Assembly (NCBI GenBank): GCA_051649305.1 | Contig: JBOFGV010000044.1 | Coordinates: forward strand, 1 to 64,000 | DNA from: JADCCX01 sp051649305 | GTDB taxonomy: Bacteria; Pseudomonadota; Alphaproteobacteria; Rhizobiales; Beijerinckiaceae | Direction of reading: 5' to 3' | Length of the DNA stretch: 64,000 nucleotides | Shown here: positions 34,364 to 42,937 of the stretch, in pieces | Position numbering within the stretch: the stretch's first letter is position 1 | How the letters are laid out: the number at the start of each line of letters is the position of its first letter | Made by a program: the position numbers and the translations under genes | Notes under the pieces: generated by a model | What the model was told of the DNA's origin: nothing | Database searches by the model: none | What the model saw: the letters and a program-made list of their open reading frames with translations, nothing else

Positions 34364-36469
34364 TTAGCCTGCAATGGGTGTTCCGAGCCGTGCTCCGCGC
34401 TCGGCTGCTTCATCACTGCTGATGGCAACTGTAACGTCCTGCGTCTTGATCTGTGATTGTGCAGTGGACATCATTCGCAACCCAACCTGCCGGGCATAAA
34501 GCGGTGCAGCCATGCTTGTGCCAGACATGCGGACAGCCGATCCGCTGCGGGTTCCAGAGGCCAGCGAACCACGCAATGCTGTTGATGCATCGGCAGGCAT
34601 GGACACCGCCACCTTACCAAGGCCTGACAGCCCTTGATTACGAGGGCCAGCACCGGCGTAATCGGTGGCCCGTCCGGTGTCGCCGAAATGGGTGGATACG
34701 ACAGTCACCTGATCATGGGTTGCGATGCCGTTTACCGTCCCAAAGCGTTTGACAAATGATTCAGACGGATTTTCCACCCGAGACAATGCGCCATCACAGG
34801 TAAACCGGATGTCGCTCTGATCATCAAAATAGCTCTGCTTACCACCCCGCTGATACCCATAGGGATCAGTGTCACGGTGGATGCGACATGCAACAGGTTT
34901 CTTAGGTTTGGCTCCACCGATGAAAGCCAGCGAAATGGTCCACAGTCCTGCCGGTGCGGCTGGCAGGCTTCCTTCACGCGGCTCAGTTGGCACAAGCGCA
35001 ATCCTCACAAGGGTCCACTGGTCGTTGTAACACGAGACATCAACATCACCGACGATACGACCATCAAGCAAAAGATCAGTCGCAATCCCCGCAGAACCCG
35101 GCCTGGTATCAAATTCCAGGATTTGGTCGGAGGTGACCGCATGCCCTTGCGGCGATGTCAGTTTCAATACGAAGCGCGCGGGCTCGACTGAAGCCGGAAT
35201 CCAGATTTCGAGATAGCTGGTTGTTGCGTCATTTGGCTGTAATCGCCAGGGAACATCACAGGGATTCCCGGTTGCCAGTTGTGCCGCGGAAATCTCCCCC
35301 AGAATGCGGTCTGCAAAGCTGTTGCCCGCTGGCATCACAAGCGTTGTTGGCTTACCGGCCGCCTTTCGTGTCGCCACCAGCTTTGCCATGTCAATTTCAA
35401 GTTTGTCAGAGCCATCATGGGGGCCGCCAGTTATACCGTAACTGAAATTGATCACCAGAGGCAGCACAGCATCAGCATTGCCGAGATAAGCCCGCGCAAT
35501 ATCATCCGCTTTTGAGAAGATGTAATGCATCGCTGCCATCACAGCACCGCTGTTGCGAAAACCTGCGGTATCGATCGTCACTGATGCGGGCAACTGCACA
35601 GCAATGATGCGCATCAAATCAAGATCGATCCCGTCCTCTTTTTTGCCCGCCGCAGCATCAATGACATGAGCACCATGCGAGCCGAAATGCCCCAGTGTTG
35701 GCGAGCAATCCGAGGATGCGTCGACTGCTCCGCAACTATGATACATTGCGTCTTCATCGGGACCATGCGCCGCCCGCAGGGCATCAATATCCTCGCGCAT
35801 GAAGTGCTTGCCATACAGAAGCTGTCCTGCTGAATCTTGTGACTGTAGCAAGCAGTACTCAACCCTTGTGCTGTCGCCTGCCGCGTTCAGCAGATTACGA
35901 TGCGCAAAGGGAATGCCATCATCAATGACGGCCATGACAACGAGTTTGCGGCGGGGCTGACCTGATGCCGGATTGAGCTTCGCGAGCACATGCGGATCTG
36001 GAACAGGAGCCCTAGCTGGTCCAGATCGTGTTGATACTGCTGTTGTCGGCAAAGGCGGCCCAAGCGTGAACACAGGCAGTGCAGCACCATTGCCAAAAGC
36101 ACGCCTGCCTAAATCCACAAGTGCACTGTTCATGTCAAACGCATTCAATGGCAGACGCCCATCCGGGCTGCCAAAGTCAATCAAGGCTGGCCATGATGAT
36201 TTGACTTTGCCGCCTCTCTCAAGCCCGTTCCACAGCAATGGCAACAGGACCTGGACACTGCCACCAGCGCTGACTTTGGCAAGAGCTTCGGGTGTTGCTC
36301 CAGGAGGCAGCTCGATGACAGCTGGAACGTAGCGTGCCTCTGACAGAGGGATGGTCAGTGCCGCATAGGCCGCACCACGTCCATAGGTCCAGGTTTCGTA
36401 GGCACCTGAAACCCACGGCACTGGTCTGCCTTTGCGTTTGTTTCCATCCTTGCTGAAACCATCGCTCAT
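34364..36469 (-). CDS. Subtilisin-like (S8) serine peptidase without signal peptide
   Basis: A 701-residue subtilase. The catalytic triad is spread along the chain: Asp in VMAVIDDGIPFAHR (about 187), His in GHFGSHGAHVIDAAAG (about 270) and Ser in MSGTSMAAPLYARQ (about 655). The oxyanion Asn is in VMPAGNSFADR. A 170-residue N-terminal region and a roughly 200-residue insert before the Ser have no motif I know. No signal peptide or membrane helix is seen, so it is cytosolic or exported in an unusual way. ATG 36469 has GGGAG eight bases upstream. It is the last gene of a three-gene operon, 35 bp after the PAP2 gene. Confidence 0.85.
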   Translation of the reverse strand: MSDGFSKDGNKRKGRPVPWVSGAYETWTYGRGAAYAALTIPLSEARYVPAVIELPPGATPEALAKVSAGGSVQVLLPLLWNGLERGGKVKSSWPALIDFGSPDGRLPLNAFDMNSALVDLGRRAFGNGAALPVFTLGPPLPTTAVSTRSGPARAPVPDPHVLAKLNPASGQPRRKLVVMAVIDDGIPFAHRNLLNAAGDSTRVEYCLLQSQDSAGQLLYGKHFMREDIDALRAAHGPDEDAMYHSCGAVDASSDCSPTLGHFGSHGAHVIDAAAGKKEDGIDLDLMRIIAVQLPASVTIDTAGFRNSGAVMAAMHYIFSKADDIARAYLGNADAVLPLVINFSYGITGGPHDGSDKLEIDMAKLVATRKAAGKPTTLVMPAGNSFADRILGEISAAQLATGNPCDVPWRLQPNDATTSYLEIWIPASVEPARFVLKLTSPQGHAVTSDQILEFDTRPGSAGIATDLLLDGRIVGDVDVSCYNDQWTLVRIALVPTEPREGSLPAAPAGLWTISLAFIGGAKPKKPVACRIHRDTDPYGYQRGGKQSYFDDQSDIRFTCDGALSRVENPSESFVKRFGTVNGIATHDQVTVVSTHFGDTGRATDYAGAGPRNQGLSGLGKVAVSMPADASTALRGSLASGTRSGSAVRMSGTSMAAPLYARQVGLRMMSTAQSQIKTQDVTVAISSDEAAERGARLGTPIAG

Positions 36470-36504
36470 AGCCGCCACTCCCTGTTTGTATTTTCAGATT
36501 CTGG

Positions 36505-37632
36505 TCACAACTTGTGCTCGTCCAGAACCTTGCTCCACAACCATGCAAACAGCGGACTACGGGAAACAGTGACGTTGTTGCTTGAGCCACGCACCAGACC
36601 ATGGCTCGCAGCGCTTCCCGAGCCACCGGTGATGGAAGGATTGAAATCAGCAAGCAGGAAGTCACTGTCTTTGGCCATGTATGTGCGCGGCACAACTGAC
36701 CCGCCTTTGCAGCGTGCCAGGATCAGCTCACCAACAGCTTCGCCCAAGGCCGCACCGGCCCAGCTGTCGATAGGAAAGTGAACCCCGGCCACAGTCCGGT
36801 TTACGGCGATGCGCTCAGCCTGCTTGTGGAGCAGTTTGATCAGCTTTTCCGAAATGGGATATGGCCTCTTTTCTTCGGGAAGCGTGTCGAGTATTTTCAG
36901 CAGGCCAGAGAGCACCGTGGCGACTGCAAAAGCTTCGGCCGCATGAGCGCTTGGAAAGGTTCCATGGGCAGGCGTGGGAATCATCGGCATAACGGTTGCA
37001 CCGCGTTTGTCAGGACGCATGCAGGCCAGATGATGTTTGGTTGCCATGGCCACATGAGCCGTAACAACCTGCGTGATTGCAATCAGTTCAAATGTGAAGC
37101 GATTAGGCTCTGCCTGAAGCCCCATGATGCTTGCGAAATAGTCTGTCGGAAATCCAACCTGAGTGAGAATTTCAGCACTGCGGTCCGCCCGTTGATCGGC
37201 ATAAGACCGCAAGTGCTTGAGTTGAAGTCTGAACAGATCAGGAGTTGGGCGATGCAGAGTGACAAGCTTTCTGGTCCCTCGTTTTACCACAACGATTGGC
37301 ACACCGGCTTCAAGGCCGTAGCTCCAGTCCAGATTCTTCAAGACGTCCGTCAGATACAATGATGCCCTGACCCAGGGTGCCCAAAGGCTCATGTTCGCAG
37401 GAGCGCCAGCGGTCAGGTCTTGGTATTTTGAAGTTGTCGTTGGACCGACATCATCCTGTCCGGCGATGTGATTGATGGCTTGGTTTGCAACAATCAGACC
37501 CTGTGATGTCAAGGGACTGACTGTTCCACCTAGGCCACCGAGGCCCCCAAGCCCGCCAAGGCCTCCCAATCCACCAAGTCCTCCCAGCCCACCAAGTCCT
37601 CCCAGACCTCCGAGCCCACCAAAAGCTGACAT
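36505..37632 (-). CDS. PAP2/vanadium-haloperoxidase-like protein with N-terminal Gly-Gly-Leu repeats
   Basis: A 375-residue protein. Residues 5-34 are ten GGL units; the rest is a helical PAP2 domain. The three-part acid-phosphatase/haloperoxidase signature is complete: KHHLACMRP (K-x6-RP, about 208-216), FPSAHAAEAF (PSGH with Ala for Gly, about 235) and NRTVAGVHFPID (R-x5-H-x3-D, about 290). These residues bind phosphate or vanadate. The MRP-PSAH-GVHFPID context and soluble character look more like bacterial haloperoxidases than membrane PAP2 phosphatases, but the activity cannot be told from sequence. No signal peptide. Located 18 bp after the regulator. Confidence 0.8.
   Translation of the reverse strand: MSAFGGLGGLGGLGGLGGLGGLGGLGGLGGLGGLGGTVSPLTSQGLIVANQAINHIAGQDDVGPTTTSKYQDLTAGAPANMSLWAPWVRASLYLTDVLKNLDWSYGLEAGVPIVVVKRGTRKLVTLHRPTPDLFRLQLKHLRSYADQRADRSAEILTQVGFPTDYFASIMGLQAEPNRFTFELIAITQVVTAHVAMATKHHLACMRPDKRGATVMPMIPTPAHGTFPSAHAAEAFAVATVLSGLLKILDTLPEEKRPYPISEKLIKLLHKQAERIAVNRTVAGVHFPIDSWAGAALGEAVGELILARCKGGSVVPRTYMAKDSDFLLADFNPSITGGSGSAASHGLVRGSSNNVTVSRSPLFAWLWSKVLDEHKL
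37525..37620 (-). repeat. Coding tandem repeat, ten Gly-Gly-Leu units
   Basis: Ten consecutive nine-base units encode GGL, followed by GG. The units differ at many third positions (for example GGTGGGCTC, GGAGGTCTG, GGCGGGCTT, GGTGGCCTA), with all four Gly codons and several Leu codons used. Confidence 0.95.
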
Positions 37633-37650
37633 CTTAGTTTTCTCCTGTGT

Positions 37651-39297
37651 TTATGGAACGCCCGCAGCTACAAGGGCAGCAACTGCCTTCCGCCCAATTT
37701 CAAATTCAGCAGCAGGATGAGTGTCGAGGTAGCCTGCAACTGTAAATTCAGGTGCACGACGCATAAGCTCCAAGCCAGCGTCCGAAAGTTCCTGAAAGCG
37801 ATCAAGATTATGAAGTGCAATGATTTTGCTTCGTAATGTTGAGACGTGACGATCATTTAGAGCCAGCGAACTATCTGCCAGCTCAAGCGCTTCTTCGTAT
37901 TGGCCTGCCGAAAGATATGCGGCTGCACTCAATGATTTGTAAAAATAGGAAAATGGATCGATAGGCGAGAGACGCCTAGCTTTTTCCGTATCACGCACAG
38001 CGGCAACAGGCTCATCCCGAAATGCGTGAAGCGTTCCACGCAGCAAAAGTGTGATAGCTTCATTCGGATTAATGGCCAGAGCAGCGTTGTACCTTTGTTC
38101 CGCTACATCAAGACGACGCAAAAGGTTATTGTGTGCCAAACCGTCAATCGTCAAAGCAAGAACATTATCTGGAGCAAAATCAAGCGCCCGAGCGGTGCAA
38201 TCGAGGCCTTCCTGGGTGTCTAAAGCAACGTTGGTGCTCCAACCATTGAAAACAATCAGAAAGTACCATTTTCCCAGCCAGGCATGAACTTCTGGTGTAT
38301 GCGGCGCGCGTCGACGCGCTTCTTCCAGCAATTCACGAGAGCGTGCCAGCTCGCGCAGGGTTGGGCGGCTCATCAGCTTGACACCGGCCACAACCAATCT
38401 GTGATCTTCCACTTCAGCCACTGTGCGGCTTGCAATATGTTGCAATGCCTCGTCTGCTATCGCGGCACCAACCGCATTGACCAGTGATGCGATCCCGTCT
38501 TGCGAAGCTTCCAGGAACGAGGCTGCTGATGCTGCAAACTGCCGTGTCCAGACAATCCGCCCTGAGCTTACGTCTATAAAATCTGCATCAAGAACCAGCT
38601 CAGCTCCGGCTCGTCTGAGGCTTCCAACCACACAATAGTCCGGGTGAAGTTGCTCCCTGACCTGCTTGATATCGATGCTTCTGTTTTGTGCAAGTTCCCG
38701 ACAGGAAAGATGTGATATGACGTTCAGCAGCCGCGAGCGACTGAGCGAACGGCTCATTTCCTCTGCCATCCAGTCGCCAATTGTTGCTTCTGCCAAATCC
38801 CCGCCAATCGCCCGGAACGGCAACACCGCGACAAGCGGAAGGATGGACAGGCCACCGCGCAAGGACAGGCTGAAAAGGGAATCAAGCTGGGTTGGATTTT
38901 GCCGGATGGCCTGAGCCCACTGAACGTAACCAGTCTCCCGGATATCCAGCCCCTCCAGAAACGGCCCTTGCTTGGGCTGACCTACAAAAGTGACCCGCGA
39001 AAGATCAAGCGCCACCTCGGAGTTGGTGCTGGTGATCAGTTCGCCAAAGCTGTCGCCCATGATCTGCTTGATATCAGCCAGCGCACGCCTGAGGCTCTGG
39101 CGACCTGTGTCATAACAGGCGACGCCCCACAGTGTTTCCTGAAGAAAGGACCGTGTGCGCCGACCAAACGGAGCTGTGGCCAACAGCGCAAACAATGCCT
39201 TGTGCTTGGCGCCCGTTACTTCAAACACACCAGGCACGGTTGACTTGACCGAGCATGCTCCGAACAGGTTGATGTCGAGTAGTTTGGAGTCCATCAT
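37651..39297 (-). CDS. Transcriptional regulator: winged helix, TolB-like and TPR domains
   Basis: A 548-residue protein. Residues about 1-100 (INLFGACSVK..., AKHKALFALLATAPFGRRTRSFLQETLW, RQSLRRALADIKQIMG) resemble the OmpR/SARP winged-helix and BTAD region. Residues about 155-270 (LPLVAVLPFRAIGGD...DYCVVGSLRRAGAELVLDADFIDVSSGRIVWTRQF) match the TolB-like domain found in CadC-like and adenylate-cyclase-like regulators. The rest is TPR-type helices. Such proteins are usually one-component regulators. It leads the operon and probably controls it. Confidence 0.78.
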   Translation of the reverse strand: MMDSKLLDINLFGACSVKSTVPGVFEVTGAKHKALFALLATAPFGRRTRSFLQETLWGVACYDTGRQSLRRALADIKQIMGDSFGELITSTNSEVALDLSRVTFVGQPKQGPFLEGLDIRETGYVQWAQAIRQNPTQLDSLFSLSLRGGLSILPLVAVLPFRAIGGDLAEATIGDWMAEEMSRSLSRSRLLNVISHLSCRELAQNRSIDIKQVREQLHPDYCVVGSLRRAGAELVLDADFIDVSSGRIVWTRQFAASAASFLEASQDGIASLVNAVGAAIADEALQHIASRTVAEVEDHRLVVAGVKLMSRPTLRELARSRELLEEARRRAPHTPEVHAWLGKWYFLIVFNGWSTNVALDTQEGLDCTARALDFAPDNVLALTIDGLAHNNLLRRLDVAEQRYNAALAINPNEAITLLLRGTLHAFRDEPVAAVRDTEKARRLSPIDPFSYFYKSLSAAAYLSAGQYEEALELADSSLALNDRHVSTLRSKIIALHNLDRFQELSDAGLELMRRAPEFTVAGYLDTHPAAEFEIGRKAVAALVAAGVP

Positions 39298-39464
39298 ATT
39301 TTATCCAGAGTGACCCAACGGCAGCTAATCTACGGGCAATACGCTTTTCTGACAATCGAAGTGATGTCCGATCAAATGCAGACTAGTAAAATTACCAAGA
39401 CATAGCCAAGCAGTTCACGCTTTTCTCACGGGCATGAAGGGCCAACCACGAGTACATTCCCGGT
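39298..39464. other. Intergenic interval upstream of the three-gene operon
   Basis: AT-richer 167-bp interval between the regulator start and the 70-aa gene. It should hold the operon promoter. No clear operator palindrome was seen. Confidence 0.4.
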
Positions 39465-39677
39465 ATGGCAAAAAGCAAAAAAAGCACTCCGATGACAACA
39501 GCAGAGACAGCACCACGACCAGTTCGCGACGTAGCAGATTTCCATCTGCGATGGTCAGAGTTTCGGGAGCACGCTCTTGGAACGGCAGATATCAAGCAGC
39601 TTACTCCCGAGCAGAAAGAAACCATTCGCTGGCTCGTGAAACTTGCAGACAGGGTTGGCACACGCGATCTCGTCTGA
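39465..39677 (+). CDS. Small hypothetical protein (70 aa)
   Basis: A 70-residue soluble protein, Lys/Thr-rich at the N terminus (MAKSKKSTPMTTAETAP), then helical with WSEFREHALG and a C-terminal LTPEQKETIRWLVKLADRVGTRDL. Composition is protein-like and the ATG is the first in frame, but there is no strong ribosome site. Unknown function. Confidence 0.5.
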   Translation: MAKSKKSTPMTTAETAPRPVRDVADFHLRWSEFREHALGTADIKQLTPEQKETIRWLVKLADRVGTRDLV

Positions 39678-39769
39678 TGTTTTAAAACTACAGTGGGAAG
39701 TGATTTTTTGTCTGTGTTGTTTTTTTCGCAATGCCAGTGTGTCTTGTTGCGTCCAGCCTAGAAAGCCGA

Positions 39770-39989
39770 TCAATGCGCCTGCGGCAGCTCCAGTCAATCC
39801 GCCCAGCACGAGAAAACCGGTCAGTTTATGGCCGTAGAGAGCACCATAAGCGCCCACAGTCATCATATCTCCGGCGGCGGCGTTTGGAAAACGCGCGATG
39901 CCAAAAACAAGAGTAACTGCGAGGGCTGCAAGTCCGATGACAAGGCCGGATACAACTCCGGCCATCGCTAGTTCGATCCAGTATGCCAT
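39770..39989 (-). pseudogene. 3'-truncated LivH-type permease remnant
   Basis: From ATG 39989 the frame reads MAYWIELAMAGVVSGLVIGL and continues through GDMMTVGAYGALYGHKLTGFLVLGGLTGAAAGALIGFLGW, the first 75 or so residues of a branched-chain amino-acid ABC permease. It then loses all similarity (the frame runs on to 39555 with a non-membrane tail), so about three quarters of the gene are missing. It begins seven bases after the truncated binding-protein gene, as expected for a former operon. Confidence 0.8.
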
Positions 39990-39995
39990 TAGCAC

Positions 39996-40888
39996 TCAGA
40001 TCTTCACAACATAGCGTCGATCAAGTTTGCCCTTGCTGATGAAGAACACACCAAAGTCCGGCGTTACATCTCCAAACTGGTCAAAGTCGAGAATTGAAGA
40101 TGCACCCTGATAGTTGATCTTGCGGCCCGCTACGAGCGCTGCCTTGGCTTGTGCATAAGTGAAGACCTCCTCGCCGGGAGGATTGGCAATCTCACGGATC
40201 TTGGAATTGATAGCGGCTGTATCAGCATTGGCTCCCGCCGCTTCGATGGCCAGGGCAAGAACAATGACCATATCCCAGGCTATAGCGGCATAAGCATTTG
40301 ATGCACCAGGCTGGCTCATGGCTGCCTTATGTGCTGCGTCATAGGCCACAAAGGATGCTGCACTTTCATTGGACACCGACTCGACTGAAATCAGGCCTTC
40401 TGTTGCGTCATTGCCAAGTGCTGTCACGAGCTGCGGATTTGCAGCCCAGCCCGGAATGATCCACTTGTTGGTTTCACCAAGCTGGAACCATTCGCGTAGA
40501 ATGATTGTTGTGTCGGGCAAGAATGACCCCATCACAATGACGTCCGGTTTGGCAGCAAGTACCTTCTGCAATTCTGCACGGTAACTTGGTTGATTGGGTT
40601 CATAAATAACCTCTGCAACAATCTGGTTTCCTTTGGCTTCCCAGGCTTTCTTGAAGCCAGAGGTGTTGCCAATGCCAGAGGCGTTGTTGAAGGCCATTGT
40701 GGCCGGACGCTTAAACCCTTCCTTTTGAGCGATTTCAGCAAACGCGCGACCAAACCGATCGTTTGTAGCCTGAAACCTATAGAGATAGCCTTTCGCATTG
40801 GCAGGCGGGGTCGATAAAGCTGGTGCACCGGACGTGTTGAACAAAAGAATGTTGGCATCATTGAATGCTTTGAAAATGGAAACTGAAG
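39996..40888 (-). pseudogene. 5'-truncated Liv-type substrate-binding protein
   Basis: The frame encodes about 295 residues of a type I periplasmic binding protein: TSVSIFKAFNDANILLFNTSG, then YRFQATNDRFGRAFAEIAQ, VIYEPNQPSYRAELQKVLAAKPDVIVMG and YDAAHKAAMSQPG. The signal peptide and first 110 or so residues are missing; the open frame runs directly into the stop of the amidohydrolase gene at 40889. The first ATG or GTG-like start would lie inside the domain, so a functional periplasmic protein is unlikely. It is only distantly similar to the intact binding protein at 44520-45728. Confidence 0.8.
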
Positions 40889-42112
40889 TCAGAGACCTTG
40901 ACGCTTAACAAAATTTCCATGCTGCATGATGATTGGCATATGGGCACCTTGTTTCGTCAGCAGCGTCAGATCCTTCAGAGGATCACCATCGACCACGACA
41001 ATATCAGCCAAAGCGCCTGTGCAAATCTCGCCCAGTTTTCCGCTCATGCCGATACACTTCGCAGCATCAAGCGTCGCAGAGCGGATTACATCATGGGCAG
41101 GAAGGTAACGACCTCGGATGGTGAATTCATCTGACTGGTGCTGATGCATCTCACCGAGCAGATCCGAGCCATATGGCATCATAACGCCTGCCTTGTGCAG
41201 AATGCTGAGTGCCTCAAGACCTGCGCCGCGTACATCTTCGATCTTGGCAACTGATTCCGGCAACAGACCGAGGGCAGCACCTTCCTTGGCAAGGTAATCA
41301 AAGGTGACGTTTGTTGGTACAACATAGGCACCTTTTGTCTTGATCAGTTTGGCAGTCTCCGCGGTCACGAGATTTCCGTGCTCGATCGATTTTACGCCGC
41401 ACTCCACTGCGCGCCGGATGGCTGCATCTGTGTAAAGATGCGCAGCGACATAGGTCTGGGCACTTTCCGCCTCCTCGAAAGCTGCAAGGAGCTCATCACG
41501 CGAGAATCCAAAGAATGCAATTGGGTCAGTCGGGGAAGAAACGCCGCCATTGGCCATGACCTTGATGAAGTCCGCACCGCCCTTGACCTCTTCGCGAGCA
41601 ACGCGCCTTACGGCATCAACCCCATCGACGATACGCCCAAGTGCGCCCAGACGTTCAGCATAATAGTCGACATTGCGTGAGTGGAACCGACCACGATAAT
41701 CTGTATGTCCGTTCGTCTGTGCCAGCGCCTTGCCGCAGATGACGAGCCGCGGCCCTGTGATGAGACCTTCATCAACCGCCATCTTTAGTCCGATGTCAGC
41801 ACCCCCAAGGTCCCGGACGGTTGTAAAACCGCGCATGAGCATGCCATGCATGATCTTTGCCGTGCGAAGGGCAACGAGAGAACTTGGCAGTTCTGCATTT
41901 GCTCCAAGGTTGGCGATGGTTGCCACCACATGGACATGACAGTCTATCAGGCCAGGAATCAGCGTTTTGCCACCCAGATCGATCCTCTCACCGCCCGTGG
42001 GTGGTTTGTTGCTGACAGATACGATTTTGCCTGCCTCGACAGTGACAGAGGTTGGTTCCGATGCAATTGGCTGTGAGCCATCGACAATCCTTGCATTTAT
42101 AAACGTCAGCAT
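40889..42112 (-). CDS. Metal-dependent amidohydrolase (imidazolonepropionase/prolidase-like)
   Basis: A 407-residue amidohydrolase-superfamily enzyme. Metal ligands are visible in DCHVHV (HxH, about residues 61-66), FIKVMANGG (probable carboxylated Lys), AHLYTD, EHGN and PYGSDLLG (Asp). The closest named groups hydrolyse N-acyl or dipeptide-like amides. It faces a TetR gene 12 bp upstream on the same strand and sits beside an amino-compound uptake and catabolism cluster, so it may release the amine that the cluster uses (inference). ATG 42112 has GGA five bases upstream. Confidence 0.85.
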   Translation of the reverse strand: MLTFINARIVDGSQPIASEPTSVTVEAGKIVSVSNKPPTGGERIDLGGKTLIPGLIDCHVHVVATIANLGANAELPSSLVALRTAKIMHGMLMRGFTTVRDLGGADIGLKMAVDEGLITGPRLVICGKALAQTNGHTDYRGRFHSRNVDYYAERLGALGRIVDGVDAVRRVAREEVKGGADFIKVMANGGVSSPTDPIAFFGFSRDELLAAFEEAESAQTYVAAHLYTDAAIRRAVECGVKSIEHGNLVTAETAKLIKTKGAYVVPTNVTFDYLAKEGAALGLLPESVAKIEDVRGAGLEALSILHKAGVMMPYGSDLLGEMHQHQSDEFTIRGRYLPAHDVIRSATLDAAKCIGMSGKLGEICTGALADIVVVDGDPLKDLTLLTKQGAHMPIIMQHGNFVKRQGL

Positions 42113-42124
42113 AAATTCCAACTT

Positions 42125-42829
42125 TCAAGAATGAGGATTTTTGGCAATGAGCCTGCGAAGCTGGCCTTTCCAGCTGGTGAGAAGTCCATCAAAATAGGAT
42201 TTGTCCGAGCGTAGAACACTTTGGAGCCCCATTCCGCGCAGCAAGCAAAGCGTCGTGTTGAGCGCAATTTTGGCCTGCTCGTGATCGACACCGCTGTTTT
42301 CGAAGAAGCGAACCCAGATCGCGTCAAGCGCGTCATGAAAGTGGCGGACATGTTCGCGAAGCTCTGTCCTCAGCGGCTCATTATGACGCGCTTCGGTCAT
42401 GAACTCCAGGGTCACCATGAACAAGCGACCACGGTACATTTTCCAGAGGACATCAAGAAAATCGTCGAGACTCATTCTGCCGCCTGAGACCTCCTCGGCT
42501 AGTTTCGAGATCTCTTTGGCTGCCGTATTGAGCATCAAGCGCGACGCGCTTGACACCAGATCGTCCTTGTCGCGAAAGTGATGGTTAACAGCGCCCCGCG
42601 TCACACCGGCCGACGCAGCTATGTCAGCTATATTCGCGCGCAAGTAGCCTTTACTTTCCAGCACCTTGAGCGTCGCTTCTAGAAGGCGCTCCTTCATAGA
42701 CTCGGTACGCATCGTTTGGGTCATTCGCGATTGAGGCTTCTTGGCGCTTAAACCTCGCTTTGGAGGCCTCAATCCGGCCACAGGCTTTGGTGCAACCTGA
42801 GCATCACGCACTTTGCGATTACCTGTCAT
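42125..42829 (-). CDS. TetR family transcriptional regulator
   Basis: About 234 residues. An N-terminal basic tail precedes the TetR helix-turn-helix (ATLKVLESKGYLRANIADIAASAGVTRGAVNHHFRDKDDLVSSA, about residues 50-90) and a helical ligand domain. It is first in an operon with the amidohydrolase and diverges from the Liv operon; ATG 42829 or 42844 may start it. It probably controls both directions through the short intergenic interval. Confidence 0.9.
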   Translation of the reverse strand: MTGNRKVRDAQVAPKPVAGLRPPKRGLSAKKPQSRMTQTMRTESMKERLLEATLKVLESKGYLRANIADIAASAGVTRGAVNHHFRDKDDLVSSASRLMLNTAAKEISKLAEEVSGGRMSLDDFLDVLWKMYRGRLFMVTLEFMTEARHNEPLRTELREHVRHFHDALDAIWVRFFENSGVDHEQAKIALNTTLCLLRGMGLQSVLRSDKSYFDGLLTSWKGQLRRLIAKNPHS

Positions 42830-42851
42830 ACATTGGCCCGCCATTCACATG

Positions 42852-42867
42852 CATACAAACATGTATG
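42852..42867. promoter_or_regulatory. Candidate TetR operator
   Basis: CATAC and GTATG flank a six-base spacer (AAACAT) in the interval between the divergent TetR and Liv genes. A related half-site, GAATGTATGTC, lies at 42911-42921. Spaced inverted CATAC/GTATG arms suit a TetR dimer, but only one clear copy is present. Confidence 0.4.
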
Positions 42868-42937
42868 TTTTCTGACGTCAACCGCTTGACATAAAAAAAG
42901 ATACGTGCACGAATGTATGTCAACGAGGGAACACAGG

